From an uncultured Bacteroidales bacterium (GTDB lineage Bacteria; Bacteroidota; Bacteroidia; Bacteroidales; P3), in the NCBI GenBank assembly GCA_937901525.1, contig CALDHX010000012.1:40033-104032 (forward strand): a DNA stretch of 64,000 nt. Reading direction: 5' to 3'. Both the position numbers and the translations under genes were made by a program. How positions within the stretch are numbered: the stretch's first letter is position 1; the number at the start of each line of letters is the position of its first letter. Shown piece after piece: positions 53,361-62,213 of this stretch. Under the pieces are notes generated by a model. That model saw only the letters and a list, made by a program, of their open reading frames with translations, was not told the DNA's origin and ran no database searches.

Positions 53361-55749
53361 TACCAAATTGTAATTGTAAGTCTTTAAATTGAGTATCTTT
53401 TATTACCCATCGAGCATTTTCTGCTTTGGAAGGGTCGTGTAGTTTCATCGCTAAGTCTAAACGTATAATCAAGAATTGAATGTTAAGTCTAAGACCTAAA
53501 CCTCCTCCAATAGCAAATTCTTTATAAAAATCTTTAAACTCAAATTGTCCGTTTTCAAATCCTTTTTGTTCATTTATTGTCCATATGTTTCCAATGTCAA
53601 TAAATGTTGCCCCTTCAAAAATTCCACTTATAGGGAATCGATATTCAATGTTACCACCTATTGCAATATCTCCTGCTCTGTCAAATCTTAATTCTGATTG
53701 AGGAGAACTGCTTCCTGGTCCTAATTCTCTTAATTGCCATGCTCTGTTGTTGTTTGCACCACCTGCAAAGAAACTCTTTTCGTATGGTAGGCTATTTGCA
53801 TTGCCGTAATAATATCCACAACCAGAAAAAAATCTTGTAACTAAGCTACTTTTTTCGTTTAAATAGAAATATCTTATGAAATCAAAGTCTGCTCTAACGT
53901 ATTGTGAATACGGAATATTGAAAACCTCATATTGTCCGTTATCATTCTTTGATTGTTTGAAAACATTGCTTAGTAAATATAGTAGGTTTCCTGCTGCTTC
54001 TAAATTTGTTCTTATGTAATTGAAGTTTTTTCTTTTGTCAATATCTTGTCCGTTGTAGCTAAAACTAAATCTTGTGTCCATTACCATGTGGTCGGTCATT
54101 TGATATTGGATTCTTTTGTCAAGACTCTGAATCAAATCGTTGTAACTATCATCTGTTATTTCCAAATCTACATAGTTTACTTCTAATGGTATGAAAGAAA
54201 ATAAATTATGATTGTTTGTCCTCCAAGAATATTCATAGTTTAAGGTGGAAATGTTTCTGTCAAAATAAGTCCTTTTTTGGGTATTGAAAGCCATTCTTAA
54301 AGAAGTGTGAGGACGGAAATTCATAGAATAGAAATTGGTACTAAAAGGCGCTAAGAATCGTGGTAATTCTATGCCAAAATCAAAGCCAAACTCAAATGCG
54401 TTAAAGAAATTCCATCTGTTCTCATCTTTATTTGAAAAAATATCGCTTCTTACTTCTGCTGCTAATTTGATATTTGCGGAAAAAATTTCAGCTCCTTTAA
54501 ATAAATTGTTGTGAGAGAAACCAAGATTGATTTCAGAACCAAGCATAGAGGTGTTTTGTATGTTTAAACTATTGTTAGCGTTAGAAAAATTAAACTCAAA
54601 GGAACTTGTGAGATTGACGGGTTTTGCCATAGAAAGCTTTATTAAACAATCCAAAGATAGAGTGTCTTCATTAGAGAGTGCATCTACGGGCGAAAATGAA
54701 ATATCTATATATTTGAAGTTTTGAAGTTGCGACAAAGCTGCAAAAGTATTTTTTGCTAATGAGGTTGAGAAAAGATTATTTTTTTGCAATAAAATACTTC
54801 TTGCGATAGGTTTATCTTTTATTGATTGATGCTTGCTTCTTATGAAATAAAGTGCAGAACCTTTTGATTTTTTCGTTTGTTTGTGAAAAACTATTGTTGT
54901 ATCAATAGGTGGAGTATAAAGAGATGAGGTTGAGGGATAATAATCTGGATAGATAAATACTTTATTTATTTTATAAGGTTTGTGTTTCAATTCTATTATA
55001 CTATCGTTTTCTTTATGAGTAGGGGAGTTGATAAGCATTTCTATATTAAGAAAATTGTTGTTTAGATTAGTATCAACTGCAAATTCTATGTAATTTTCAT
55101 TGAAAGAAAAATAACCTTTTTCTCTTAAATTAATTGATGCTTCGCTTCTTATTTCTTTAAGAATATCTTCGTCATAATAATCACCTTTTTTTATTTTTTC
55201 TAACCCCTTGACTGAACTTATTTCTTTTTTTATAATACTATCATTAGAATAAATAGAAAAATCATTGATTTTATAACGATGAGGAATCTCAATAGTATAG
55301 ATTATATTCCGTCTTTTTTTATATGTTGCCCATGGTGCGTACCATTTTTTTACTAAGGTTAAACTGTCTTTTACTTTTGCTTCAAAAGCTCCCTTTGTTT
55401 GAAGATATATTTTCATATCTTCAACACTCTTCTTTGTTAGTTTATTGTTTATTTCAACAGGTTTTGAGCCTAAGGTTCTAAATACTTGTCTTGACAGAAA
55501 ATTTATTGAATCTTTCTCGCCTACTTCCGAAAGAGAATAGAAATACATGCCCCATTTAACTCCGAGAAATTTACCATTAGGGTCTTGTTTTATTAGGTTC
55601 TTTAAGTCGGATTTGTCTATTAGTTTAGAATTACATACTACCTTTGTGTTGGATAACAAATATCCATCTTCTCTTATGAATTTAGAAGGTGCACAAGATG
55701 ATAAAATAGTTATTGTCAATAATATGAATATGTAATTCTTTGTTTTCAT
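53344..55749 (-). CDS. BamA/TamA-family outer-membrane lipoprotein (TamL-like)
   Basis: This 801-residue protein has a lipoprotein signal ending TILSSC (Cys19), unlike BamA but as in the Bacteroidota-specific TamL. POTRA-like domains follow (about 25-350), with a C-terminal 16-strand barrel (about 390-801) bearing the conserved FFAGGANNNRAWQLRELGPG segment and VRGF-like fold residues, ending GIGYPF with the terminal Phe. TamL works with TamB to move lipids or assemble outer-membrane proteins. tamB is not adjacent. It starts 1 base after waaA. Confidence 0.85.
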   Translation of the reverse strand: MKTKNYIFILLTITILSSCAPSKFIREDGYLLSNTKVVCNSKLIDKSDLKNLIKQDPNGKFLGVKWGMYFYSLSEVGEKDSINFLSRQVFRTLGSKPVEINNKLTKKSVEDMKIYLQTKGAFEAKVKDSLTLVKKWYAPWATYKKRRNIIYTIEIPHRYKINDFSIYSNDSIIKKEISSVKGLEKIKKGDYYDEDILKEIRSEASINLREKGYFSFNENYIEFAVDTNLNNNFLNIEMLINSPTHKENDSIIELKHKPYKINKVFIYPDYYPSTSSLYTPPIDTTIVFHKQTKKSKGSALYFIRSKHQSIKDKPIARSILLQKNNLFSTSLAKNTFAALSQLQNFKYIDISFSPVDALSNEDTLSLDCLIKLSMAKPVNLTSSFEFNFSNANNSLNIQNTSMLGSEINLGFSHNNLFKGAEIFSANIKLAAEVRSDIFSNKDENRWNFFNAFEFGFDFGIELPRFLAPFSTNFYSMNFRPHTSLRMAFNTQKRTYFDRNISTLNYEYSWRTNNHNLFSFIPLEVNYVDLEITDDSYNDLIQSLDKRIQYQMTDHMVMDTRFSFSYNGQDIDKRKNFNYIRTNLEAAGNLLYLLSNVFKQSKNDNGQYEVFNIPYSQYVRADFDFIRYFYLNEKSSLVTRFFSGCGYYYGNANSLPYEKSFFAGGANNNRAWQLRELGPGSSSPQSELRFDRAGDIAIGGNIEYRFPISGIFEGATFIDIGNIWTINEQKGFENGQFEFKDFYKEFAIGGGLGLRLNIQFLIIRLDLAMKLHDPSKAENARWVIKDTQFKDLQLQFGIGYPF

Positions 55750-55750
55750 T

Positions 55751-56962
55751 TTAGTTTTTTAAATGCTCAATAATTTTTTTGCAAGCACCTGTTTTTTCTT
55801 CTACATAATTTTTAGCAGCACTTGCCGATTTATTGTAATTTTCTTTATTATATAGCAATAATGAAAAGACTTGTTCTAACTCTTCTTTGTTATTTATGCT
55901 ATAGGCCGCTTTTAAGTTTATTAAATCAACTGCTTCTTGAAATTTATGATAATTTGTTCCAAAGCAAATAGGTTTTCCAAATGTTGCTGCTTCTAATGTA
56001 TTGTGTATTCCTACGCCAAATCCTCCTCCAATGTAAGCAATATCACAATATTGATAAAGATTTGATAAAATTCCTATACAATTAATAATTAAAACATCTG
56101 ATTCTTTTTTGTTTTCTGTTAATTCAGAATACAAAATTGCATTAGGAAATAATTCTTGTATTTCTTTTATGTGAGTATCTCCTACAACATGAGGAGCAAT
56201 TATTAGTTTTATATCAAGATTTTTAATGGCTTGTTCAATTATTTTTTCGTCTGCCAACCAAGAACTTCCTGCTAATATTACTTTCTTGCCTCCTTTACAG
56301 AAATTTTCTATATCAGGAAATGATTTTGCTTTATTTGCAATTGTCATTACTCTATCAAATCTTGTATCTCCACTAATTGTTACGTTTTTATAACCGATTT
56401 TGTTTAGTAAATCAGCAGTTTTAGAATTTTGCACAAAAAAATGCTCAAAATTTCTAAGTTGTTTTCTAAACCATTTACCATACCAGCTAAAGAAATATTG
56501 ACTTTCTCTAAGTATTAATGATACTTGAAACAATCTTCTTCCTTTTAATGCTGAAATATAGTTGTACCAAAATTCATATTTTATAAAAAAAATCAAATCA
56601 GGATTAACTAATGAAACAAATTTCTTCGCATTTCTCTTTGTGTCGTTAGGAAGGTAAACAATATAATCTGCTAAGGGATAATTTTTCATTACTTCATATC
56701 CCGATGGAGAGTAAAAAGAAAGTAAAATCTTGTATTGAGGATATTGTTTTTTTACTTCTTCAAGTAAAGGTCGTCCTTGTTCAAATTCCCCAAGTGAAGC
56801 ACAATGAAACCAAGCAACTTTATCTTCTTTTTTTATGCTTTTTAATTTCTCAAAACACACTTTCTCTCCTTTTAACATTGTTCTTACTTTTTTGTTAAAA
56901 GGTGAAATCAAATAAAGTATGATGATATAGAGATGAATGAAGATATTGTATAATAAATTCAT
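55751..56962 (-). CDS. waaA: 3-deoxy-D-manno-octulosonic acid (Kdo) transferase
   Basis: This 403-residue GT30 glycosyltransferase transfers Kdo from CMP-Kdo to lipid IVA in the inner core of lipopolysaccharide. A membrane segment lies at about 5-22. WFHCASLGEFEQGRPLLEE (about 47-65) is the signature of the N-terminal domain, and AYIGGGFGVGIHNTLEAATFGKP (about 315-337) that of the nucleotide-binding domain. It precedes the tamL-like gene by 1 base. Together with LpxD it shows that the organism makes lipid A with Kdo. Confidence 0.95.
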   Translation of the reverse strand: MNLLYNIFIHLYIIILYLISPFNKKVRTMLKGEKVCFEKLKSIKKEDKVAWFHCASLGEFEQGRPLLEEVKKQYPQYKILLSFYSPSGYEVMKNYPLADYIVYLPNDTKRNAKKFVSLVNPDLIFFIKYEFWYNYISALKGRRLFQVSLILRESQYFFSWYGKWFRKQLRNFEHFFVQNSKTADLLNKIGYKNVTISGDTRFDRVMTIANKAKSFPDIENFCKGGKKVILAGSSWLADEKIIEQAIKNLDIKLIIAPHVVGDTHIKEIQELFPNAILYSELTENKKESDVLIINCIGILSNLYQYCDIAYIGGGFGVGIHNTLEAATFGKPICFGTNYHKFQEAVDLINLKAAYSINNKEELEQVFSLLLYNKENYNKSASAAKNYVEEKTGACKKIIEHLKN

Positions 56963-56972
56963 GGCTTAATGA

Positions 56973-57764
56973 TTAATAATATATCTTGTCTGCTGATCTT
57001 CCATAGAAAGGGAACATCCAACCTATCTTAAAGGTAAGCATTCCATCGTAGTATAGATTGTTATCGCCTCTTCGTAAGTCAAATTGATAATCTCTTGTCA
57101 TTCTTGTCCAAGAATTATCAACTTGAACTCCTAAGTAAAAATTAGCAAAGTTCTTTTTACTCATGTGAATGTAGCCTAAGAATCCAGAAACCATTGCTCC
57201 TCGCATTTGTCTATCGTAACCTAAGGCATAATCACCTTCTATTTGAGGCGCTTCTGTAAGAGTTGGTTGATAGATTATTTGATGTTGAAGAAAGCCTGCT
57301 CCTAAGGTTATCATCAATCCTGAATTTGGATTAGAAAACCAAAGAGGAATAACTTTACCACCAAAAATAGATAGGCTTAAATTTCTATTATATGCAACTA
57401 CTCCTGCATTTGTCCCGTCTTGACCAATAACAAAAGGATCAGAGGTGTTAGTTAGCATTCCTGAAAGTATATCATTTTTGATTTTTACATTATCAGAACC
57501 AAATTGGAAGCCGAATTCACAATAGTAAATCCAATTTTTATCTGTTTTCCAACCTAAATTTGTATTTATGTTTATAAAAGGGTCGTATCTATTGCCCATT
57601 TCTCCAAAAGGAAGGGTCCAACCTGCTGAGGCTGTAAAGAATGGAGTGCTAATTACAGTATCTTCTCCTGTGATTATTTCTCTTCTTTCTTGTCCGTTAA
57701 GCATTGAACAAAAGCAAATGCTTAAAAATGTCGCTAAGGTTAAAAATCTATTTGCGTTTTTCAT
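56973..57764 (-). CDS. Predicted outer-membrane beta-barrel protein
   Basis: This 263-residue protein has a signal peptide (1-24, ending MLNGQ). Repeated Gly/Tyr/Trp-rich strands follow (TPFFTASAGWTLPFGEMG and MLTFKIGWMFPF), typical of an outer-membrane barrel of 8-10 strands. No named family is recognised. It lies 10 bases upstream of waaA on the same strand and 13 bases downstream of the M14 peptidase gene, so the genes are probably co-transcribed. A role in envelope biogenesis is inferred from the position only. Confidence 0.72.
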   Translation of the reverse strand: MKNANRFLTLATFLSICFCSMLNGQERREIITGEDTVISTPFFTASAGWTLPFGEMGNRYDPFININTNLGWKTDKNWIYYCEFGFQFGSDNVKIKNDILSGMLTNTSDPFVIGQDGTNAGVVAYNRNLSLSIFGGKVIPLWFSNPNSGLMITLGAGFLQHQIIYQPTLTEAPQIEGDYALGYDRQMRGAMVSGFLGYIHMSKKNFANFYLGVQVDNSWTRMTRDYQFDLRRGDNNLYYDGMLTFKIGWMFPFYGRSADKIYY

Positions 57765-57777
57765 ATTTTATTCTTTT

Positions 57778-59451
57778 TTATTGCTTGATAAAAATCAATG
57801 TTTGTGTTTTTTTGTCCGAATATAATTCAAGAAAATATACGCCTGATGGTAACTCGGAAACGTCTATTGAATTTATGTTTTTTTCTTCATGCTTTATTAA
57901 AATTTTTCTTTGAAAAGAAAAAATATTGTAAGCAAAAAAATTATTATTTCTTAGAAATAATTTCTCTTTACATGGATTTGGAAAAATTATTACATCTTCT
58001 ATTGAATCTTTACAAGATAATAATGATGTAGATGTAGGCTGTAGGTAAATGTCTTGTAATAAGGTTGAATTATCTTCTATGTTAAGGGTAATAATTGTGT
58101 CATTATATCCTTGTGCTGATACTTTCATTTGATAATTTCCTGGGAGTAAAGCCCTAAAGTAATATCCTTGATTATTGGAGTGTGTAAATAAAGAATCGTA
58201 ATCTATTTCTAATATTTCTATTGTTGCATTTTCTATTTTTTCCCCATTTGTTATATCTTTGATTACTCCTTCTACTCCTATTTGTGAATTGATTATAAAA
58301 CTAATTAATCCGTCTTTTAGTTTATTCCAATAATGTGGAAGAAGGTTTGAAGAAGGTGTCTTTGTTGAACTTATTTCTAGGGTGAGTTCTCTTGCTTTTG
58401 TGTACCAATTTTGCCAATCTTGACGTGAGCCATAAATCCTATACCAATCGCCTCCGTTAGTGATTCCACTATATGTTACATCTGAAAAATAATTATTTCC
58501 TCCCACATTTCTAACTTGGGAAACGAATTCTTGACAAAGAGAAATAAACCATTCTGTGTCAGGGTGTCGTCTTTCGTTTTCTCTCCAAGTATCCCATGGA
58601 TAGTTGCATACTTCTGCTCCGCCGTGAATATTGATTGATATGTCAAAGTCTTCTTGTAAAGAATATTGCATAAATGCTAATGTTTCTTTTTGATGCTGTT
58701 CTCCATCAGGGTGTTGTCCGTATTTTGGATTAGGAAAGTTTCTGTTTAAATCGACATAATTTGCATTATAGCGTGTTGCGTATGATACGTTGTTGTTCCC
58801 TCCTGCATAAACTCCGTCTGGATTTGCTATCGGGCAGATGTATATTTGTGTATTGGAGATTAAATTTTGTATTTCATTGTTTGTTTGGTGATTTTTTAAA
58901 AGATAGTCTGCTAAACGAAGTAATACAACTGCTCCTGTGAGTTCATCGCCATGAATTGTTGAGCTATAAAAAAACTTTGGAGCATTTTCTGTGGCATTAT
59001 CGTAGATTTTAAGTGATAAGATTAAACGATTCTCTACGGAATAGCCTATAGTGTCTAATCTACATATGTTTGGAAAGTCTTGTGCAAGTTTTTGTGTTAA
59101 ATCAACATAGACTTGATAAGAAGGGTAGCGATCCCAAGATTGCATTTGCTCAATTGTGGTTGCTACATTTATTTGTTTTTCTTGTTTTTCTTCTTGATAA
59201 AGCCTATAATTTAATCCTAAGGATAAAAAATTATTGAATTGTTTTTCATTTACATAGACCAAATATTCATTTTCTATTTTGCAGTCAATGCTTGTAAATA
59301 AAGACAATTCTTCTAATTTGTTTTCGCTTGCTTTTACTAATATTTTTGCTTCTCCTCTTTGGTTAAGAATATCTTTTACTTTGTTATATTCTTGGCAAAA
59401 ACAAGTAAAACAACTACAAAAAATGCAAATAAAAATAATAAGCTTTTTCAT
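57778..59451 (-). CDS. Secreted M14 zinc carboxypeptidase with T9SS sorting domain
   Basis: This enzyme has 557 residues from the ATG at 59449-59451. A signal peptide (1-20) is followed by a propeptide-like part, then the M14 domain (about 108-375) with zinc ligands His167 and Glu170 (HGDE) and His276 (INIHGG); the catalytic Glu is Glu359 (LTLEIS). A carboxypeptidase-regulatory-like domain (about 385-455) follows. The last 75 residues (IFPNPCKEKLFLRNNN, ending TLIFIKQ) form a type A T9SS sorting domain. It would release C-terminal residues from peptides outside the cell. A start at 59490 adds a non-signal prefix and is rejected. Confidence 0.9.
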   Translation of the reverse strand: MKKLIIFICIFCSCFTCFCQEYNKVKDILNQRGEAKILVKASENKLEELSLFTSIDCKIENEYLVYVNEKQFNNFLSLGLNYRLYQEEKQEKQINVATTIEQMQSWDRYPSYQVYVDLTQKLAQDFPNICRLDTIGYSVENRLILSLKIYDNATENAPKFFYSSTIHGDELTGAVVLLRLADYLLKNHQTNNEIQNLISNTQIYICPIANPDGVYAGGNNNVSYATRYNANYVDLNRNFPNPKYGQHPDGEQHQKETLAFMQYSLQEDFDISINIHGGAEVCNYPWDTWRENERRHPDTEWFISLCQEFVSQVRNVGGNNYFSDVTYSGITNGGDWYRIYGSRQDWQNWYTKARELTLEISSTKTPSSNLLPHYWNKLKDGLISFIINSQIGVEGVIKDITNGEKIENATIEILEIDYDSLFTHSNNQGYYFRALLPGNYQMKVSAQGYNDTIITLNIEDNSTLLQDIYLQPTSTSLLSCKDSIEDVIIFPNPCKEKLFLRNNNFFAYNIFSFQRKILIKHEEKNINSIDVSELPSGVYFLELYSDKKTQTLIFIKQ

Positions 59452-59462
59452 ATTTTGCAAAG

Positions 59463-59506
59463 ATACGAAAAAAATCAGTCGATGAAACAATATTCAACGA
59501 CTGATT
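59463..59506 (-). terminator. Rho-independent terminator of the rnf operon
   Basis: A 9-bp perfect stem (59473-59481 with 59498-59506) is followed on the minus strand by a T-rich run. It starts about 26 bases beyond the rnfE stop and lies before the start of the M14 peptidase gene, so the rnf transcript probably ends here. Confidence 0.75.
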
Positions 59507-59532
59507 CTTTATAATAGGTTATTATTTTAGTG

Positions 59533-60120
59533 TTATTGTTTTGATTTTAGCTTATTGACTATCGCAATCAAATAGCCTAATGCTATGAATGCTCCTGGTG
59601 CAAGAACGAAGATTAGAATTCCGTCTGCTTCTCCTATGAATTTCATTCCGAATATAGAGCCTGAGCCTAAAACTTCTCTTATTATACCTAAAATTGTTAA
59701 GCCAAGTGTAAATCCAAGTCCCATTCCTATTCCGTCAAACATAGAGTTTACTACATTATTCTTACTTGCAAATGCTTCCGCTCTTCCTAAGATAAGACAG
59801 TTTACCACAATCAATGGAATAAACAATCCTAAACTTTCATATAATGCAGGTAAATAAGCTTGCATACATAGTTGTAATACTGTTACGAAAGAGGCGATTA
59901 TCACAATGAAAGCAGGGATTCTTACTTTGTCTGGTACAAGGTTTTTTAATAATGAAATAGCCATATTACTCAATATTAAAACGAAGGTTGTACATAATCC
60001 CATACCCATACCGTTTATTGCGGAAGTTGTTGTCCCAAGTGTAGGACACATTCCTAATAGTAAACAAAAAGTAGGGTTTTCTTTTATTATGCCGTTTATT
60101 ACAATTTTAAACTTATTCAT
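59533..60120 (-). CDS. rnfE: Ion-translocating oxidoreductase complex subunit E
   Basis: This protein has 195 residues from the ATG at 60118-60120. It is a six-helix inner-membrane protein of the RnfA/RnfE (NqrD/NqrE) family. ENPTFCLLLGMCPTLGTTTS near the N-terminus and VNCLILGRAEAFASKN mark subunit E; each half carries a Cys of the type that holds the membrane Fe-S centre. The start gives a 4-base gap from rnfG. It is the last gene of this operon: a terminator follows and rnfA, usual in this place, is absent. Confidence 0.94.
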   Translation of the reverse strand: MNKFKIVINGIIKENPTFCLLLGMCPTLGTTTSAINGMGMGLCTTFVLILSNMAISLLKNLVPDKVRIPAFIVIIASFVTVLQLCMQAYLPALYESLGLFIPLIVVNCLILGRAEAFASKNNVVNSMFDGIGMGLGFTLGLTILGIIREVLGSGSIFGMKFIGEADGILIFVLAPGAFIALGYLIAIVNKLKSKQ

Positions 60121-60124
60121 AGCT

Positions 60125-60724
60125 TTATTTGTTTTGTTGTTTTTGATACTCAATAAATACGTTGTAAGCTGTTTTTACAGAAGAAAGAAATGCTCTTGAT
60201 GTAATAGTTGATGCTGTAATTGCATCTATTTCTCCTCCGTCTTTGCTTACTTTGAAACTTTCTTCTGATGGTTTTTTGCCTCTAATGTCTTGATTGTTTC
60301 TTTTTGTCTTAAACCAAGATGTTACTTTTTCTCCTAGGCCAGGAGTTTCGCTCATTGCCAATATTGCATAGTTCACAATATTTCCTTCTGCATCGAATCC
60401 AACCATAGATTTTATTTGTCCACCATATCCATTATTGTCAAAAGTTTCTACTGCCGCAGCAATCAATTTATCATTTTCAAAAGCAGGATACACAATAAAT
60501 TTTTCGGAATAAGAATCAAGGGTTACTTCCACCGCTTTTCCTATTTTCATATTATTGTTTTGAGGCAATACTTCTTTGATAGCGTTCGTTTTCTTTAATT
60601 CTGCTGCATCTTCTATTGGCTTTTTAGTCAAAACATAAACACCTCCAAGAATAGCAGATGCACCAAAAGAGATAATGGCCAATGACATTACCATATTTTT
60701 TAATGAAGATTCTAATTTTGCCAT
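60125..60724 (-). CDS. rnfG: Ion-translocating oxidoreductase complex subunit G
   Basis: This 199-residue protein has one N-terminal membrane segment (about 10-31) and a periplasmic FMN-binding domain. MSETPGLGEKV near 123-133 and DAITASTITSRAF near 168-180 are the FMN-binding segments; FMN would be bound to a Thr in the second one through a phosphoester. Subunit G carries electrons across the periplasmic face of the Rnf complex. It lies between rnfD and rnfE, with gaps of 20 and 4 bases. Confidence 0.94.
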   Translation of the reverse strand: MAKLESSLKNMVMSLAIISFGASAILGGVYVLTKKPIEDAAELKKTNAIKEVLPQNNNMKIGKAVEVTLDSYSEKFIVYPAFENDKLIAAAVETFDNNGYGGQIKSMVGFDAEGNIVNYAILAMSETPGLGEKVTSWFKTKRNNQDIRGKKPSEESFKVSKDGGEIDAITASTITSRAFLSSVKTAYNVFIEYQKQQNK

Positions 60725-60744
60725 AATTCTATTGTTTTTATTAT

Positions 60745-61677
60745 TTAATAACCAAATCTTTTTGGTTTACACATCTTATTTATTAAAGGGGTTACAGCAT
60801 TCATAATTAATATTGCGAAAGAGGCTCCTTCTGGCATTGGTCCAAAACAACGGAAAATGATTGTTAAAAGACCACATCCTACACCAAATATTATTTGTCC
60901 TGTTTTTGTTATAGGACTTGTCGCCATATCTGTCGCCATGAATATTGCACCAAGCATAAGTCCGCCTGCAAGAATGTGAGTTGTCGGATCAACAGTAATT
61001 CCTGCTAAATAAAGTATTCCTGCAAACAACCATGCTGAACCAATGAAAGCAACAGGTATGTGCCAAGTAATAACTTTTCTTAAAAGCATAAATAATCCTC
61101 CTAAGATTATTGCTATTGCAGAAACTTCTCCAAAACTACCTCCTGTTGTTCCTATGAACATGTTTATTAAATCAATGCTTTCACCATTTTTTATCAATGA
61201 TAGAGGCGTAGGTCCTGTTAAAGCATCTACTGATTTTGCTATTGGCCATTGCGACATTGCAACGTGCGTTGGGAAAGAAAGAAATAAAAATACTCTACCT
61301 ACTAATGCTGGGTTGAAAGGATTTTTTCCTAATCCTCCAAATGTCATTTTTCCAATACCTATTGAAACTAACGCTCCAATTATAACAATATAAAAAGGAA
61401 TATTTGAAGGTAAGTTAAACGCTAAAAGCATACCTGTTATAACAGCTGAACCATCTGAAATAGTTTGTTCTCCTTTTAGAAGAAATTTTTGAATTAACCA
61501 TTCAAATAATACACAAGCTGCAACAGATACTGCCGTTACTGCTAGAACTCTAAAACCAAAGAAATATACCCCAACCAACAAAGCCGGAATTAGTGCGATA
61601 ACAACGCTCCACATAATACTTTGTGTAGTATCCTTGCTTTGTACGTGTGGAGAACCTGAAACTTTAAGTAATGCCAT
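60745..61677 (-). CDS. rnfD: Ion-translocating oxidoreductase complex subunit D
   Basis: This 310-residue NQR2/RnfD family protein has about nine hydrophobic segments. GGLGKNPFNPALVGRVFL near 115-132 and the SGP..TPLSLI-like segment DALTGPTPLSLIKN near 152-165 are family signatures; FMN is expected on a Thr here. It is an ion-channel-forming core of the Rnf complex. It is separated from rnfC by an unknown exported protein gene. Confidence 0.94.
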   Translation of the reverse strand: MALLKVSGSPHVQSKDTTQSIMWSVVIALIPALLVGVYFFGFRVLAVTAVSVAACVLFEWLIQKFLLKGEQTISDGSAVITGMLLAFNLPSNIPFYIVIIGALVSIGIGKMTFGGLGKNPFNPALVGRVFLFLSFPTHVAMSQWPIAKSVDALTGPTPLSLIKNGESIDLINMFIGTTGGSFGEVSAIAIILGGLFMLLRKVITWHIPVAFIGSAWLFAGILYLAGITVDPTTHILAGGLMLGAIFMATDMATSPITKTGQIIFGVGCGLLTIIFRCFGPMPEGASFAILIMNAVTPLINKMCKPKRFGY

Positions 61678-61704
61678 TGTTTTATTTTTTTATTGTTTTT
61701 TTAA

Positions 61705-62205
61705 TTATTGAAATTCTATACTTTCTATAATACTTATAAAAGTGTCTTTTTCTAATTCATAATCTTCGCCATCTTCTGCCATAGCAAGGAAAATGTAAAT
61801 ATTGTCATTTTCTTTTTGAAAATAGAAAATACTATTAACTTTAACTTCATTTAAAATATAAGAAAGCTCATACATACACTTTTCTTCTTCTTCCAAGGTG
61901 TTTTTTATTAAAAAGTCTGCGTATAATTCTTTCATATTTTCAAGATTGATAGCTTTTACAAATTCAGACAAATTACCATCTTCCCAACGAGCGACACTTA
62001 TTTGAATATGTGTTTGAATTAAAGATGTTTGTGAATACTTAAAGATACTGATAGTTTCATTTTCAGTGTCTTCTTCTATTTCCCAATCGTTTGGATATTG
62101 TAAAGAGTATCCAAGTTCAAGATTATGATAAATAGCATTTTCTTGAGAATAGAGAATTCCGCAAATAAAAAATATAGTAACTAAGATACACAATCTCTTT
62201 ATCAT
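61705..62205 (-). CDS. Unknown exported protein inserted in the rnf operon
   Basis: This 166-residue protein has a signal peptide (1-21, ending LYSQ) and a mature domain of about 140 residues. It begins LELGYSLQYPNDWEIEED, the opening seen in PsbP-like or DUF1795-type proteins that often sit near envelope systems. The mature part is acidic. It is encoded between rnfC and rnfD, 8 bases after the former and 27 bases before the latter, in the same direction. An accessory or assembly factor role for Rnf is possible but unproven; it is not a standard Rnf subunit. Confidence 0.7.
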   Translation of the reverse strand: MIKRLCILVTIFFICGILYSQENAIYHNLELGYSLQYPNDWEIEEDTENETISIFKYSQTSLIQTHIQISVARWEDGNLSEFVKAINLENMKELYADFLIKNTLEEEEKCMYELSYILNEVKVNSIFYFQKENDNIYIFLAMAEDGEDYELEKDTFISIIESIEFQ

Positions 62206-62213
62206 TCTTTAAA

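Noticed and set aside
53344..55749. BamA proper
   Set aside because: The lipoprotein signal peptide points to the TamL branch rather than BamA.
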